NCBI RefSeq assembly: GCF_003073045.1 | Contig: NC_037591.1 | Coordinates: 29,476,537-29,540,536, forward strand | Length of the DNA stretch: 64,000 nt | Direction of reading: 5' to 3' | Source of the DNA: Pomacea canaliculata | Lineage: Eukaryota; Mollusca; Gastropoda; Architaenioglossa; Ampullariidae | Shown here: one piece after another, positions 27,601 through 40,608 of the stretch | Layout: each line of letters starts with the position of its first letter | Numbering within the stretch: the stretch's first letter is position 1 | Notes under the pieces: generated by a model | Told to the model about the DNA's origin: nothing | Seen by the model: the letters and a program-made list of their open reading frames with translations, nothing else | Databases searched by the model: none | Position numbers and translations under genes: made by a program

Positions 27601-30600
27601 AGTGTTACATACCTCAGAGACCTGTCGAGGACCTGGCTGTAACAATCTCTGAAGACAGTCTCCTGCATGGACATGAAGCCCTTTGGTACGTTGGGGTCAC
27701 AAGACTTGAAGGTCCAGTCATGGTTCAGACCCATGCTGCACAAAAGTTTTATGTCAACAAGAGACTCAGGAAAGGTAGTATGCACTGAGGCATCAGAATT
27801 CTTGTAGTGTATTTAACGAAAGACAAATAGACAAAACCTAGAAATGATTTTTTTACTTTATATAGGGAGTGTAAAAGTGAGCAGTGTGCTTAGAACTTAT
27901 ACTTCTTACAGCTGGTCAGATATATATATATTTAAATAAGAATTGAAACATTTTGCATGCTTTTAGAATTCTATGTGATGCAGGCTAAGGAATCTCTAAG
28001 GCATAGCACCTCATTACTTATTTATTCATCAAATGACATGACATGAAACCTAATGTTTTTCCTACCTGTGGCCTGTTTCATGAGCTTCGATCCAATTGCT
28101 AAAGCCCGCTCCCCTGGCCGCGGAGCAGCGCCATCTTGGGTTGCACATTCTATCCATCCAACTTATGCCTTTTATTCGGTTAGGTCGAGTGTCTCTGTTG
28201 GAACAAAATACGTATGTTTTCTTTAGTATTTATTTTTCTTAACATGTGCATACAATAAACTAAAATTGTATGCACACTAAGTGTTGAGACTTACTGGCAA
28301 GTAAAAGAACAGAAAAAACAAGGATGAAAACATTTGGAAGGGGTACGCGATAGAGAGAGAGACAAGACAGGCTTGATTACATGAAAACAAGTATGACCAT
28401 CCTGCAGAGATGACCTACGCGGTTTCCAGCATGATGTGATCGAAGGGCATGTCAGTCGTGGATGCACACAACATGTTCTGACGGCCGCCGAGGTAGAAAT
28501 TAGATTCGTTGTACCAGGACTGTCCAAACAAGATGTCAGAACATTAAATCTTAGACTACCTGAGAAACTGACTTTTGTAAGAAACCTTAAAGTACTTAAC
28601 TGTTTCTCGCTGTAATAACACTAGCAATAGTAACAATAGAAGCTTTAGTGGAAAAAGTAGTAAAAGTAGTGGAAGAAGAAGCAGCAGTGTTAGCAGATGC
28701 ACAATTCCCTGTCTGCAATGGTACTAAAATTACACGAAACAAATTTTATAGAAATTTTAGCTTTAATAGTGTGCATCATATCCCTGGGCAATAAATTAGC
28801 GAATTAAAGCACTATAAACTTCAAAGGTCCTCAATTTCATTCTGTCCACAACTATGCATGTAAAGAGGACTCACGGGGGATTCTCGCCAGATTTCCAGGT
28901 GCACAACTTTGATGGTGATGTTCCAGCCAACAACCTTTGGATTTGATAGCACGGCGTTGATCTGTTGATAGCAGCAAGGATATGGCATGCAGAGGAGGTA
29001 ATGAAGCCCTTAAAAATAAGAACTCGAATTAAAAACAAGCAAATATAAATAACAATCAACAAAAAATGTGCACACTACTCACGCCACTCCATTTGAGGGC
29101 AGCGAGTTCCATAAGCTGCTCTGTCGTGGTCAGTCCAAATCTCTCCTCCACTCTCGCCAGGAAAAATCGGTCCATGTAGACGCCCACCTCGATGGTGGCG
29201 CTTTTGTAGGAATCGGGTTTTGTCTCTGATGCAACAGGGAATCAAAGAAAAGGATCAGGACGGACAACTTACTGGTCAATGAGGAATCATTTTCATTTAC
29301 AGTTTGCGAGGTTGACTTGTTGGTCCTAAAATTCCTGTTTCTGCACGATTGTTTTCGATTAATTTATGTTTATTTACGACTTATAACTTGCCTTCAATTA
29401 TATCACTAGCCTCTGTCTCATCTTCATCAGAAAGGTCAGGGCTGATTGAATCAAAAGCCATTAAATCGTTTCCTTGATCAGACCACGTGACGACCGCGTG
29501 CAAAGGCTCGTCTGCCGAGCGACGCCTGATGGCAGAAGTTTCCGGAAGTGGGTGCACCTCGTAGTCTCGGTTCCCTGCTCGTATGCCTCCCATCTGGGTC
29601 AAATAGTAGTAGATTTTAGGTTGTGGAAAAGTTTTAATAGCATGAAGTTGCATTACAGAGAGAGCTTTAGCAGACACATTTGTCCATGTCTTAATTTTAT
29701 AACCGATTAAATCTTTTCAGGCATCAGCCTCTCTGTCAGTATGTCTGCCACTTACCACCTGTCCATCACACAGTGACAGCGAGGCGTGCCCCTCTTCACC
29801 CTCCAGGCCACCGCTGAAGAAACAATCTCGGACTTGTGGGCGGCTGACCTTCTCCTTCCCAGAGACACGTTCTACCACCGTCACGTCGGGACTCATGCCG
29901 GAACGCTTCTGTACAGACATGCGCAGCCGCTCACCGGAAGTCAGACGCAACTCGAAGTTTCTGGACTCTGTCGACGGATGAGCGGCGTGTTCCTCCACAT
30001 CCCGCTTGGTGAGTCTGTACAGCAAATCAGAAAATATACTCGACATGCTGACTAGATGTATAGATAGAATAAGCCTAACTGAATGTGTTGCTACACATTT
30101 AATTGTCTACTTGACAACATGACTCAATATTCGCTCAAGTTGGTGCATGATTTATTTCTCATAATGTAAAAAAAACGTAGGTAAAAGCTTTTCTTGTAAA
30201 ATTATTCATTTACAACGACTTTCCTAAATCAGTAGTCATGTTCTGGTGCATATTTGATGTGTTAGTCACATTCACCTACCGTGTTTTGTCTCCAGAGAAT
30301 AAACTCGTTCCATGTAAGGTCGCAATGTCATATCCCTCAGCGTTCACTGAGGAAATAGAACTCTTTCGAATATGAATCAGTAAAATGCATTTTCTTATTG
30401 GAACCGAGTATGGAATGACTAATCTAAAGGCATGTGTGTCAACGACTTTGGCATTGACAGATGACAAGATGTCTTTTATTTAATGACTACGGTAGTTGTT
30501 TGTTTGTTTGTTTGTTTTTTGTTTGTTTGTTTGTTTGTTTTCCTTGGTAGTTTTTATTAATGCCGCTTAAGTTCAGCTCTTCGCGTGACCTTCTAGTATC

Positions 30601-30875
30601 AATATGCACACACACACACAAACATGTTTACTCCAACACACACACAGGACTTACAGACGCACGCAAGGACACCTGCTTGAAAAAGATACAAGAGGAAATT
30701 ATTCTGACTCTCGTCTGAGACTAACAGAAGAGCTTCTATACCGACTCTGGAGATAACTATCATGACGACCAGACAGTTTTCTTACTCACCGGCTCGTGCG
30801 ATTCGCCTCGCATGGTCCGTCAGCTCCACATCTGTCATTTTGTCCGGGAGCTGCACACAAACACACACAGACACA

Positions 30876-30968
<93 letters not shown>

Positions 30969-31562
30969 CACACACACACGCGTGACAGAGCACGCAGTTA
31001 GTGTCGACGTGTGGGTGGAAAACAAGGCAGCTGGTTATTTATCTCTCCTGGACACCCAGTGCTGGACACCCAGTCTCGTACTGATGAACTACCCTGAGTA
31101 TTACCACTGATCAATCTTGTACTAGTTCGTCCTTTCATACTGATGTCGACTTGACAAGTCATCTGCTGCTGATTCTACTGTGTTACTAACTTTTCTCGTG
31201 AACGATCACAACTTCCTTTGCTTACCAATTTAATAGTAAAGAATGACTGTACTTACGTCTGTTGGTGTAGTAATTGAATGAGAAAACAGTTTCAAGCAAA
31301 ACCAACTGACATAATCTTTATACAAGAGTTGGGAGTACTTTGTACATTCGTACAATGTACATTTTGTGTGTTGACTGTAGGAAACTCTTCTCGGAATACA
31401 GTGAGTCAAAAAAAATAAAAAAAAAAAAAGAAAAGAAAGGAAAAGCGTAACACGACAGTCCCATTATCTTAATTGTAATTATCAGACTATACTTACAGAC
31501 CGCAGATTTGCCGCTGAAGACAGACCCACACCGAGCACCAACCACAACACAAGGTGGGACAT
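24639..31562 (-). CDS. Gene D: full-length minimal ADAMTS-like metalloproteinase, 705 aa
   Basis: A secreted extracellular zinc protease. Exons 5'-3': 31562-31497, 30850-30790, 30346-30280, 30014-29756, 29593-29392, 29225-29083, 28961-28875, 28519-28419, 28194-28066, 27735-27613, 27450-27371, 27116-27037, 26673-26581, 26481-26315, 26071-26008, 25275-25140, 25016-24856, 24737-24639; 2,118 nt in one frame. Signal peptide 1-17; prodomain to about 218; catalytic domain with HETGHSMGLNHD at 367-378; disintegrin-like part (LDDQCRLNKGDG...GTPCG) to 497; TSP1 repeat near 523-576 (GGWGPWSPSSPCDNTCG); cysteine-rich domain to 705 (DGTPCW, RCVQGRC, KDRCGVCGGDGSSC). ADAMTS proteins usually continue into a spacer and further TSP repeats; this one stops. 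Intron 5 appears to start with GC (GAAG|gcaagt). No dibasic site precedes the catalytic domain. Confidence 0.92.
27195..27480. repeat. Near-identical tract shared with gene E (possible gene conversion)
   Basis: This stretch covers exon 11 and both intron flanks. It matches 36,945-37,260 in gene E with only about five differences that I count over some 270 bases, while exon 10 next door differs strongly between the two genes. Confidence 0.75.
30496..30540. repeat. (GTTT)n microsatellite in gene D intron 2
   Basis: A run of GTTT units with one imperfect joint. Confidence 0.9.
30853..30980. repeat. (AC)n microsatellite next to exon 2 of gene D
   Basis: About 125 bases of AC/CA repeat starting a few bases from the exon 2 acceptor, on the upstream side of the exon. 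It fills the place where the polypyrimidine tract (GT-rich on the sense strand) must lie. Spurious poly-TH and poly-VC frames cross it. Confidence 0.97.
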
Positions 31563-31810
31563 TGTTGTTTGTGACAGAACACTGAAAAAATTGTTTCAAT
31601 ATCGCCATCTTCATTTTTTGAAACGAGTTTTGTAAGCCTAGAAACGAGACAAATACACAGAGATATTTTCGTGATTATCTTTGTCACTCACAAAGTGCAG
31701 AATTTCTCCGACTAGTTTCTCTTATAACTCTGTCCTGCTGGATTGTCCCCTCTGCACTCTCCGCCATTACTAGTAAAATACTTAGTGGGATGGAAACATT
31801 AGCTACGAAC

Positions 31811-31845
31811 CTGTCTCTGACTGCCAGTGACTGTCCTGTCGAAAC
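31811..31845 (-). other. Non-coding first exon of gene D
   Basis: Inferred 5' UTR exon ending at donor ACAG|gttcgt. Its partner acceptor ttttttcag lies at about 31,582, some 20 bases before the ATG. The arrangement repeats in E and F. Confidence 0.6.
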
Positions 31846-31870
31846 TGTGTTCGTTCCTCTGACAAGACGT

Positions 31871-31877
31871 ATTTATA
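31871..31877 (-). promoter_or_regulatory. TATA box of gene D
   Basis: TATAAAT followed by ACGTC on the minus strand. The same core (TATAAA[TC]ACGTCC) occurs before genes E and F at the same distance from their first donor. Confidence 0.7.
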
Positions 31878-31879
31878 CG

Positions 31880-32464
31880 TCCTTCTTTAACAGCCAGTAC
31901 GTCAATTAGCACAAGTCGACACACGTAGAGTAATTTAATTTCTCAAATATTTGATTTCCTTCACTTGTTCTCTGTTCACCGCACGTCAAAGGTGGGTGTA
32001 CCCCAGTGCTTTTAGCTCGTTATTTCCTTACTTTCATAACTTATTTTGTCCTCACAGGTGGTAGGTTCATGAACCCTAGATGACCTTTTAGGCCAGCTGG
32101 ATTAAGAAAGAAAGAAACTTCTTGAACATGAACCAATATTGACTAAGATGTAGGTTTTGAGCTGAAATGCCCGGTCAAGCTTCTCAAATCTTGAAAAACC
32201 AGGGTACAAAACTTAACTAGGGAGAGAGTAATCTGCCCTTGTGTGCTAAAGCGTCAAACTTCTGGAGGCTACTTAAGACCCGTTGTATTAAACTGATAAG
32301 AGATTGTATTATTCTGGACAAAATAATCTGGACGTAGCCTAGTGTTCAAAGTTTAGATTACTGAACTTCACAACCAAAGAGATGGCTGCTCTTACTCTTT
32401 AGCAAGTTAGCTGTTAAACTGAAGAAGGAAACAGCATTGAAAATTCTCGATGTTGTATTTATGT

Positions 32465-32522
<58 letters not shown>

Positions 32523-34310
32523 AGCTTTCGTTATTCTTATAAATTTCTCTCTTCCTTATTTGGTCAGTATTCCTATTTAGGGATAGTCAAGAATTCAAGT
32601 TACAACCATGACAACCAAGTTCAGATGCAGATGGAAGTTTCTAGACTTGATCAACGAATGCAGGCCCAAAGATCATAAATCGCTGGAAGGCTCAGCTTTA
32701 GTTGAGTAGATCTGAAAGATTATTACATTTTCTTTCACTTCTATGGCCTCAGCTGATCAGTTCTTTCACGGCGCCATTTTTATTTAAGTCCAGTTCTTGT
32801 TTGTGCACGTCGACAGCGAGGTAAAATATGTGCAATGTGGCAAATGTCTTCAACAAAACTGTCTACAGCTTGTTTGATCTGCTGACATTTACACTCAGCA
32901 GTGTTGTTCTGTTCTTACTAATGACTTCTCCGATGATAAACAATTGCAGATCTAAACTCTAAATGTTCAACGGTGAAATGTGTCGTCTGGCTGCGCAGAC
33001 AAGTCTGGTCTCCACAACGTGTACACAAGAAAGAAAAGAAAGTGAGAATGATGAGGGCTTTTTTTTTTTAAAAAAAGGAAGAAAATATAAAAAAAAGATC
33101 CAGTAGGAAGGTGGGTATCCGAGCCCATAAATTCAGAACATTTGGCGAGTTTTGTCCCTTCCAGACGAGACATGCCAGTTGCCACACGATGGAGGGGAAA
33201 GGAGGGAAAAGGGGGCAACCACAAATGCACTACAAAACATCTTTGTTAATTTCATTCAAAAAATGGTTGTCTGCCAACGGTAGCATTAGAACATTACACA
33301 AAGCTGATATATATATACACACACGCATAAAATAGGACAGCAAATAGACGACTATAACATCATTTGAAGTATATATCCGCAAAGGGAGCAAGCAGTTTGA
33401 TCATAAGAATTATTTTGTGCGTCCTATACATGAGTTAACCCGTATATTTGTGTTGCAGCTGGGATAAATTAGCACAGATAGCATGTGGCTTAGCCCTTCA
33501 AACTCTATACCTATGACCTATCACTTCTGTCAGATTCTTGTCGGAGTGCAATCGTCAGCTAATATTGCACTTTGTCTAACTTCAGGTTTCTTAAGTCGTT
33601 TAGATGTGTTCCCAACAAACCTTTCATTCTGTGTAAAGCTAATTCATGTTTATTTCTGTATGTACTTTTGTACATAATTGTGTAAGTTTTTTACTGTAAA
33701 TGAGTGCTTCCTTTGTGAAAATGAGTAATTAAAACTTTGCAAAAATAATTTTAGTTTATTTAGTTTTTGTTTCACGTGTATTTACGTTCTGCAGTACTTG
33801 CTCAAATTATCCATTTTTTTTCCCAACAGTTTACATGTTTTAACCAAGCAACAACTCAAGCTGGTCAGCGGAGAGAAGCACAAATACAGAGAGCTAGCCT
33901 CCGTTCAGCCACGGCCAGGCGAAGGGACATCACTACATCTAAACAGAACCATTGGTCTTAGACTCTAAGGTATATCACATTTTTTTCAGTTTGACGAACT
34001 TTTGCATTTAATAAAAAGTGAGTATGAAGATAAAATTAATTTGTAGATGAAAACGTAAGCTTCATAACTCATTTCGGATTATAAATAATATTTTCATCTT
34101 AAATTTAAGATTTGTCTACATGAACTATAACTATTTTTGTTATATTGAAATATATTTTACTATGTTCTTGTCCTGCCCTCGTTTCCATTCTGTTTTAAGA
34201 TTAGAATTAGCTGGCATAACAAACATCTGCACAAATAGCGACTCACACACATGATCGTACGCTTATATAAATTGTCATTAATAAACACAACACTTGCGCT
34301 TGTGGTTGAC
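31880..34310. other. D-E intergenic region
   Basis: Bases about 31,980-32,250 resemble the region upstream of gene E (42,720-43,000), so they are part of the duplicated 5' flank. An (ATT)n tract lies at 32,467-32,519. The rest is AT-rich with no gene I can recognise; short frames there lack family signatures. Confidence 0.6.
32467..32519. repeat. (ATT)n microsatellite
   Basis: A pure ATT triplet run. Confidence 0.95.
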
Positions 34311-34319
34311 TTATAATTG

Positions 34320-34325
34320 TTTATT
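34320..34325 (-). terminator. Poly(A) signal of gene E
   Basis: AATAAA on the minus strand (ttcaataaaca), placed as in genes D and F. Confidence 0.6.
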
Positions 34326-34708
34326 GAACAGTCTTTGTCAAAAAAGGAAGTATCACAGCAAGAAGACAACAAACGTATGCTAAAGTGTAGAACATTAGTT
34401 GATATAACACTTTATTGACAATAAAGGGCTCTTCAAGATAGTGTCTGTCTTTAAGGCCATTGTCTTCATCTTAACAGTTATCTGCAAATAATGTGAAAAG
34501 ACGTTTGCATATTATGTAAGAGTAGTTATTAAACAAAACATCCTGTCTAAAATGTCTTCATTTGGACAAATATCAGGATGTAATGACAGAGACAAGATCT
34601 TTCAGATCGCGCTCGCGCGCGTGCGTGCATGAGTGTATGTGTGAGAGAGAGAAAAAGAGACACTCCCAATCTTCTGCTTTTTGTGTCCAATGATGTGAGT
34701 TAACCTGG

Positions 34709-36887
34709 TTACTTGGGGCAAGACGAGCCGTCCCCGCCACACACTCCACACCTGTCTTTCTCCACACCGCCTCCCTCACCCAGGCTCTTGCCGTTACACC
34801 CGAAGGCCTGCAGACACAGAAACACTTTATAGCAAACACCTGTTTAAGATTTACGCCTACACACACAAGAACGAGTCTCACATCACAACAGCATTAGAGA
34901 TGACAACAATGGTGATGGCTAACCAAACATCGGCCTTGTACACATCGCCACGAAATGCCTCTGACGTTAGAGTCGTGGTCCCTGTTGTTGTCGTGACCCC
35001 AGCATGGTGTCCCGTCCTGTAGGAGAAAGTGGTTTGTCGAAATGCCATCGACAAGGTCGCAGGTCACTATGCACTTGTTGACCTCTGCAAATAATAGAGA
35101 GGGTGAGTGTGACACACAATAGGTCTGTTTCTTTGAAGAGTCCACGTGAGTAAAAATCAGACATTTCCTCTTAAAAATTTAAAATAGCATCTTCCATTTA
35201 ACTGACCTCCGCTGGTGCTGTGCACTTTGCCCTCTCCAGTCAAGTTGTATGGAGAAGCACCGCTGTCCTTCACCTTTCTACAGATTGCGTTGACCCGTTG
35301 TTTGACTAGTTCTGACTCCACGCTGCTCTCGCCTGAACACGCCTTGAGTAACATAATGATTGTCAACATGACAATAAAAAAAATTCACAAGGAGCACACA
35401 TTGTCTGTATTGTATATAAAACAGATGATTTTTGCCTGTTTTTTGGAGACTTAGCCTTCTGTATCATTTTAATGCACTTTACTGTGAGAGATATGTATTT
35501 ACATGATTTTGTTATAGTACTGCAGTTAGCGTTAGTTGATGTCTATTAAGCAAGGTAGGCTCTTCCTGTGACCCTTCGGTTGTTGATCCCCCCTCTTTCC
35601 TCCCCCACACACACTTGCACATAGTCACATTGACAATACGTTTTTACCTGTCGGAACGGGCACATCTGAGCCTTTACGACACTTCCATTACAGAATGAGG
35701 CTATGTAAGGACTGCAGATTGTAAAAAAATACCCTTCTTTTAAATAAAAAGCCAGCAACTATAATAATTCAAAAATTATATTATTGTAAAATAAAGAAGT
35801 AAAAGAAAAGTTAACATAAAATACACTAATACTGTAATAATTATAATAATAAATAATGATAATATGTTTTTACTACTATGGCATTTAATACTAAAAACTT
35901 ATACTGCTGATAAGCATCATCATTTGGAATAGATACTATGATTTTCTGCTGGAAAAATAAAGGTGAGAGATATTGTGCAGATGTTGTTACAGCTGTTAAC
36001 AATACTCTTGTAGTCGTTACAGTTGTGGTTGGAGACTTACGTGGGTCTGTTACATTGTCGTGTGGAGACGCTGACAGCATCACCACAAGTGTTGTCACAA
36101 GGAGAAGACGGACTCCATGGTCCCCAGCCACCTTCCCTCACCAGAGGACGCACATAGTTGGGGTTGACAGTCTTCACCCACGGCACGCACGCTCCGTTGA
36201 AACACATCTGTAAGTAAATGTGAAACAAACGTATGCTCGTTATCCCACACTAATACACACACACAGACACACAGACCCGAACAAAGAAAGAAAGATGTCA
36301 AAGCTTACAGAAAACTCACTTGCTCTTTCCCACACGGGGTTCCCATGAATGTATTCATTTGTGCGATTTCTCCAAACGGCGATTTTCTCATACAGGTCAC
36401 AGTATTACAAATCTGTATCAAATTTACACATGCAAATTTCTTATAATCAATCAAAAATTACTACATAAATAAATGAACTCTTCATTCTGCATTTGAATCA
36501 ATAATGAACTGATCCAGGACTAACGACTAACACGTCCACCCGTTTACAGGCCTACATGCATCCGTTTAAATTTTTTAGTTTTGGTGGTGGTGGTGGTGGT
36601 GGTGGTGGTGGTGGTGGTGGTGGTGGTGGTGGTGGTGGTGGTGTTTTTAAGCATCATTAGATGACAAGATAACGATGTGGCTACATTTTTAATGCAGAAT
36701 CAATTTAAGCCAGTTTTCTCTATTGCCTATACTAAAAGCAGTTGACTTTATTCAGAAGAATAAGTTAGTGATTACCCTGGCCGAACGACTGTGGAAATAC
36801 TCAAATCCATCCCCGTTAACCAGCTTGCACTGGTCGTTCAAGCCGTGCACCTGACCTATCATCAATCATCAATCATCAATCATCATT

Positions 36888-36946
<59 letters not shown>

Positions 36947-39900
36947 TATGTTAACCCGTATATACAAATGTCTGCATCAAAGCACTATAGGTCTGGTGAC
37001 AAAGAAGTAAGTGAAGACACCATCTTTGCTAGCACTAAGTAAAGGAAACTCAAGTCCACAGTCACGAATACTAAGCTGACAGGAAAGTAAATATGACTTT
37101 GACAACAGCATGTTCTTACCTCTGTACAGGGGGACGATGTTGTTGACGCTGTTGTACTTAGAGATGTCAACGTTCTGTTTAAACAGGCAGCCCTTGGAGC
37201 TGGTGTCAGACAAGAAGTGAAGACAGGGGATCACATGTAAAGAACTGGCTTCAAACTCTTAAACATCACGTGTGTGTGTGTGTGCGCGCTGGCGGGAGTG
37301 GATGGTGGGGATATTTGTAATTTTGTTTTATTTTCTAAAAAATTTTTTGTGTTCAGTTTTGAAAACCTCCTTGACTGTAACATGGTAAGATAAAAAGAGT
37401 ATGAAATGCTAAGTTACCTCAGAGACTTGTTGAGGGCGGGAAGGTAACAGTCTGTGAAAACAGCCTCTTCTGTGGTCATGAAGCCCGTCTTCACATTGTT
37501 TGTAGGATTACAAGATGGATAGGTTCCGTCATGCGTCAGACCAATGCTGCGCAGGATGTTTACAGGTAAAACAAAGGACAGGCAGGGTGACTTTTATAGA
37601 TAAAATGTGTGTAGTTAATTTTATGAGCCAAAATGGGGCTAAATTAGAAAACTTTTTTGAAAAAAAAAAATAGCATGTTGAGAATTTGTAATTTTAAAAG
37701 CTGCTCAGTCGTATAATAACTATATTCCTTTAAGTGACAATATTTTTATATTTTGTAGTTTTTTGTGGCGCAGAGACTAGAGAGATACTGTTATCAATGA
37801 TGGATGTCTAGATTGTCCAAAGTTGACGTGTTTCGTAAACTAAAGCTTTGTGTATGTTTTTGTTATACCTGTGACCTGTTTCGTGTGCCTCAACCCAACT
37901 GTTAAAGCTCGTTCCCTTGGCAATAGAACACCGCCATCTTGGACTGCACATGGTACCCACGTAACTATACCCTATGTATCCGGCAGGCGTGGTGTGCCTG
38001 TAAATAAACATTCACCAAAGTAGTATTTAGTATTTAGTATTTTTTTAGTATTTGTTTTAATAAATACTTTTTTGGCAATGTTATAAACAAGAAGAGAATT
38101 TACTTGCTCGCGAATTAAGTTCTGGAAACTATTGGAAAAAAAGATAAACTAGATGTAAAATGAAAAATAGCAAAGAGGCCAAAGACGGACTGAGACTTAA
38201 GAATGGATGGGAATAAAAGCAAGGATGACAACTGCTCTAGAGATTACATACTCTGTCTCCAGAAATATGTGGTCGAAGGGCAAGTTGGTAGTGAACCTGC
38301 AGATATTGTCCATACGGCCAATGATAGCTTTATTGGTTTCGTCGTACCAGGACTGTCAGAAAGAGATGAAAGAAAATTAAGTTTTAGACTGCCTAGGAAA
38401 CTGACTTTTGAAGGAATCTTTCAACGAAAATACTTTTTGTTTGTCATTGAAATAACAGCAAAAGTAACAGCACTAGTAATCATTGTAGGGGCAGCATGTG
38501 GAGAGTAGTTGTAATTACAGTAGATGAAGAAAGGTAGAGAAATTTTACTTTGTCATATTATTGCCTTTTCCTTGAACTACATAACTTCATCATTTTCATG
38601 AGTTTGAATTTCACGCTAGTGCATCATGTTTTCCAATTATTTTAAACCTCTCAGATCAATCTTTCCCATTTTGTCACCAAGGTAACGACATCAAAGTTTA
38701 GTACTCACCGGGGACTCCCGCCAGATCTCCAGGTGCACGACTTTGATGGTCATGTTCCAGCCCACCACCGAGGGATTCGACAGCAAAGCGTACATCTGTT
38801 GACAGCAGGAAAGTATGATTTTTGTTTTCGAAAGGCGAGTAAAAGAAGATTACTGAGCACTTGATTACATACCGAGCAGAAACGGAAGACGAATGTAAAA
38901 CAAACATTACTCACTCGTAGCGTAAACCACAAGGTGCACACTACTCACGCCACTCCATTTGAGAGAGACGAGATCCATAAGCTGTTGTGTTGTGCTCAGT
39001 CTGAATTTCTCCTCTATCTCTGCCAGGAAAAATCGGTCCAGATAAACACCAACCTCGATTGTCGCGTTTTTGTAGGAAGCGGACCGTTTCTTTGCTGTTA
39101 CACAGAATATAAAAAATCGAGAAAGTAATTCCACGATATGAAGCAGAAGCCTTTTCTGTTTTCCAGGATTTGCTTGCAACACACATAAAACTATGTAGCA
39201 TTTCCTGTACATACACGATGTACAACTCATTCTTTGCGTCTATATGTGTGAATGCGTGTGTATGACAGAGAGAGAGAGATTGTGTGTGTGCTTGTAACTG
39301 GGTGATAAAGGATCATCCTTCAGGTCTTCCTATGGCCTCTACTAAGCAAAAGTTTCTCATTCTCTTGTCTTCTTCATTTTATAAAACTCTCTTACTCAGG
39401 TAATTAAAGCTCTTAACCAGACGGAAGTAAAAAAAAGGGAAAGATAAATTTAAAAAAATGCTCGCGTTTCCCACCCACTTCTAATAGCATCTTCATTTGT
39501 GTCTAAGTCTTATTGTTCTTTTCGTTTCGTTAGTTCGTGCAAGTTCTCTCTTCATTCCTCTGTGATTTTTATCGTCTGTTTTTCTCTTTCTTTTACTATT
39601 CAATTCTGTATCGTGTTATTATCTGTTATTATTTACGTTTATTTACAGCGTATAACTGACCTTCGTCAGGTACGATGACGTCAGTAGTCCCGGATTTCTT
39701 TCCCTGCTCAGAGGCAGACCACGTGACGAGCGCTCGCAAATGGGTAGTTGCTGAGCGACGCCTGATGGCAGCAGTTTCCGGAAGTGGGTGCACCTCGTAG
39801 TCTCGTTTTCCTGCCTGTATGGCTCCCATCTGGGTGAAATTTTATTAGACTTTAGATTTTGTAAAATATTTTAATAGGATGAAGTTTCCTAACGGCTCAT

Positions 39901-40575
39901 TCAGACATACACATTCATAATCCATTCTTTTTTAAAGATACTAACACCAGTTTGTAAATATGTCGGCCATTTACCACCTATATGTATGTTAGCCACCTGT
40001 CTGTATATCCCCCACTTACCACCTGTCTGTATATCCCCCACTTACCACCTGTCCATCACACAGTGACAGCGAGGCGTGCCCCTCTTCACCCTCCAGGCCG
40101 CCGCTGAAGAAACAATCTCGGACTTGTGGACGGCGCAGCTCCTCCCTGCCAGAGACACGTTCTACCACCGTCACGTCGGGACTCATGGCGGAACGTTTCT
40201 GTAGGGACATGCGCAGCCGCTCACCGGAAGTCAGACGCAACTCGATGTTTCTGGACTCTGTCGACTGATGAGAGGCATGGTCCTCCACATCCCGCTTGGT
40301 GAGGCTGAGCAGGAAAGAGAAAGAAAACATCTGGAAAGACTCGAAATGTTGACAGCTCTCTAGCTAAAATATTTCCGTGCTGAATATGTTGTTTACTGTT
40401 TGTTTGCTCGTTGTGCATGAATTAACATCTCTTTGATCTGTTTGTTTGAACTGGTTTGTGACAGAAGAACATTACAACAGCTCATTTGTTAATGGTTGAC
40501 AATACTTTGTTTCCACTAGTCTCCACGCTGCAGTTTAAAAACATCATCATCAATCATCATCATCAATCATCATTA

Positions 40576-40608
<33 letters not shown>

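Noticed and set aside
30762-31110. Frames rich in TH or VC repeats on both strands
   Set aside because: Products of the (AC)n microsatellite; only the small exon 2 of gene D at 30,790-30,850 is real.
36857-36945. Regularly spaced short repeats that might suggest an array
   Set aside because: Simple ATC microsatellite with no unique spacers; CRISPR arrays are not expected in an animal genome and none is present.
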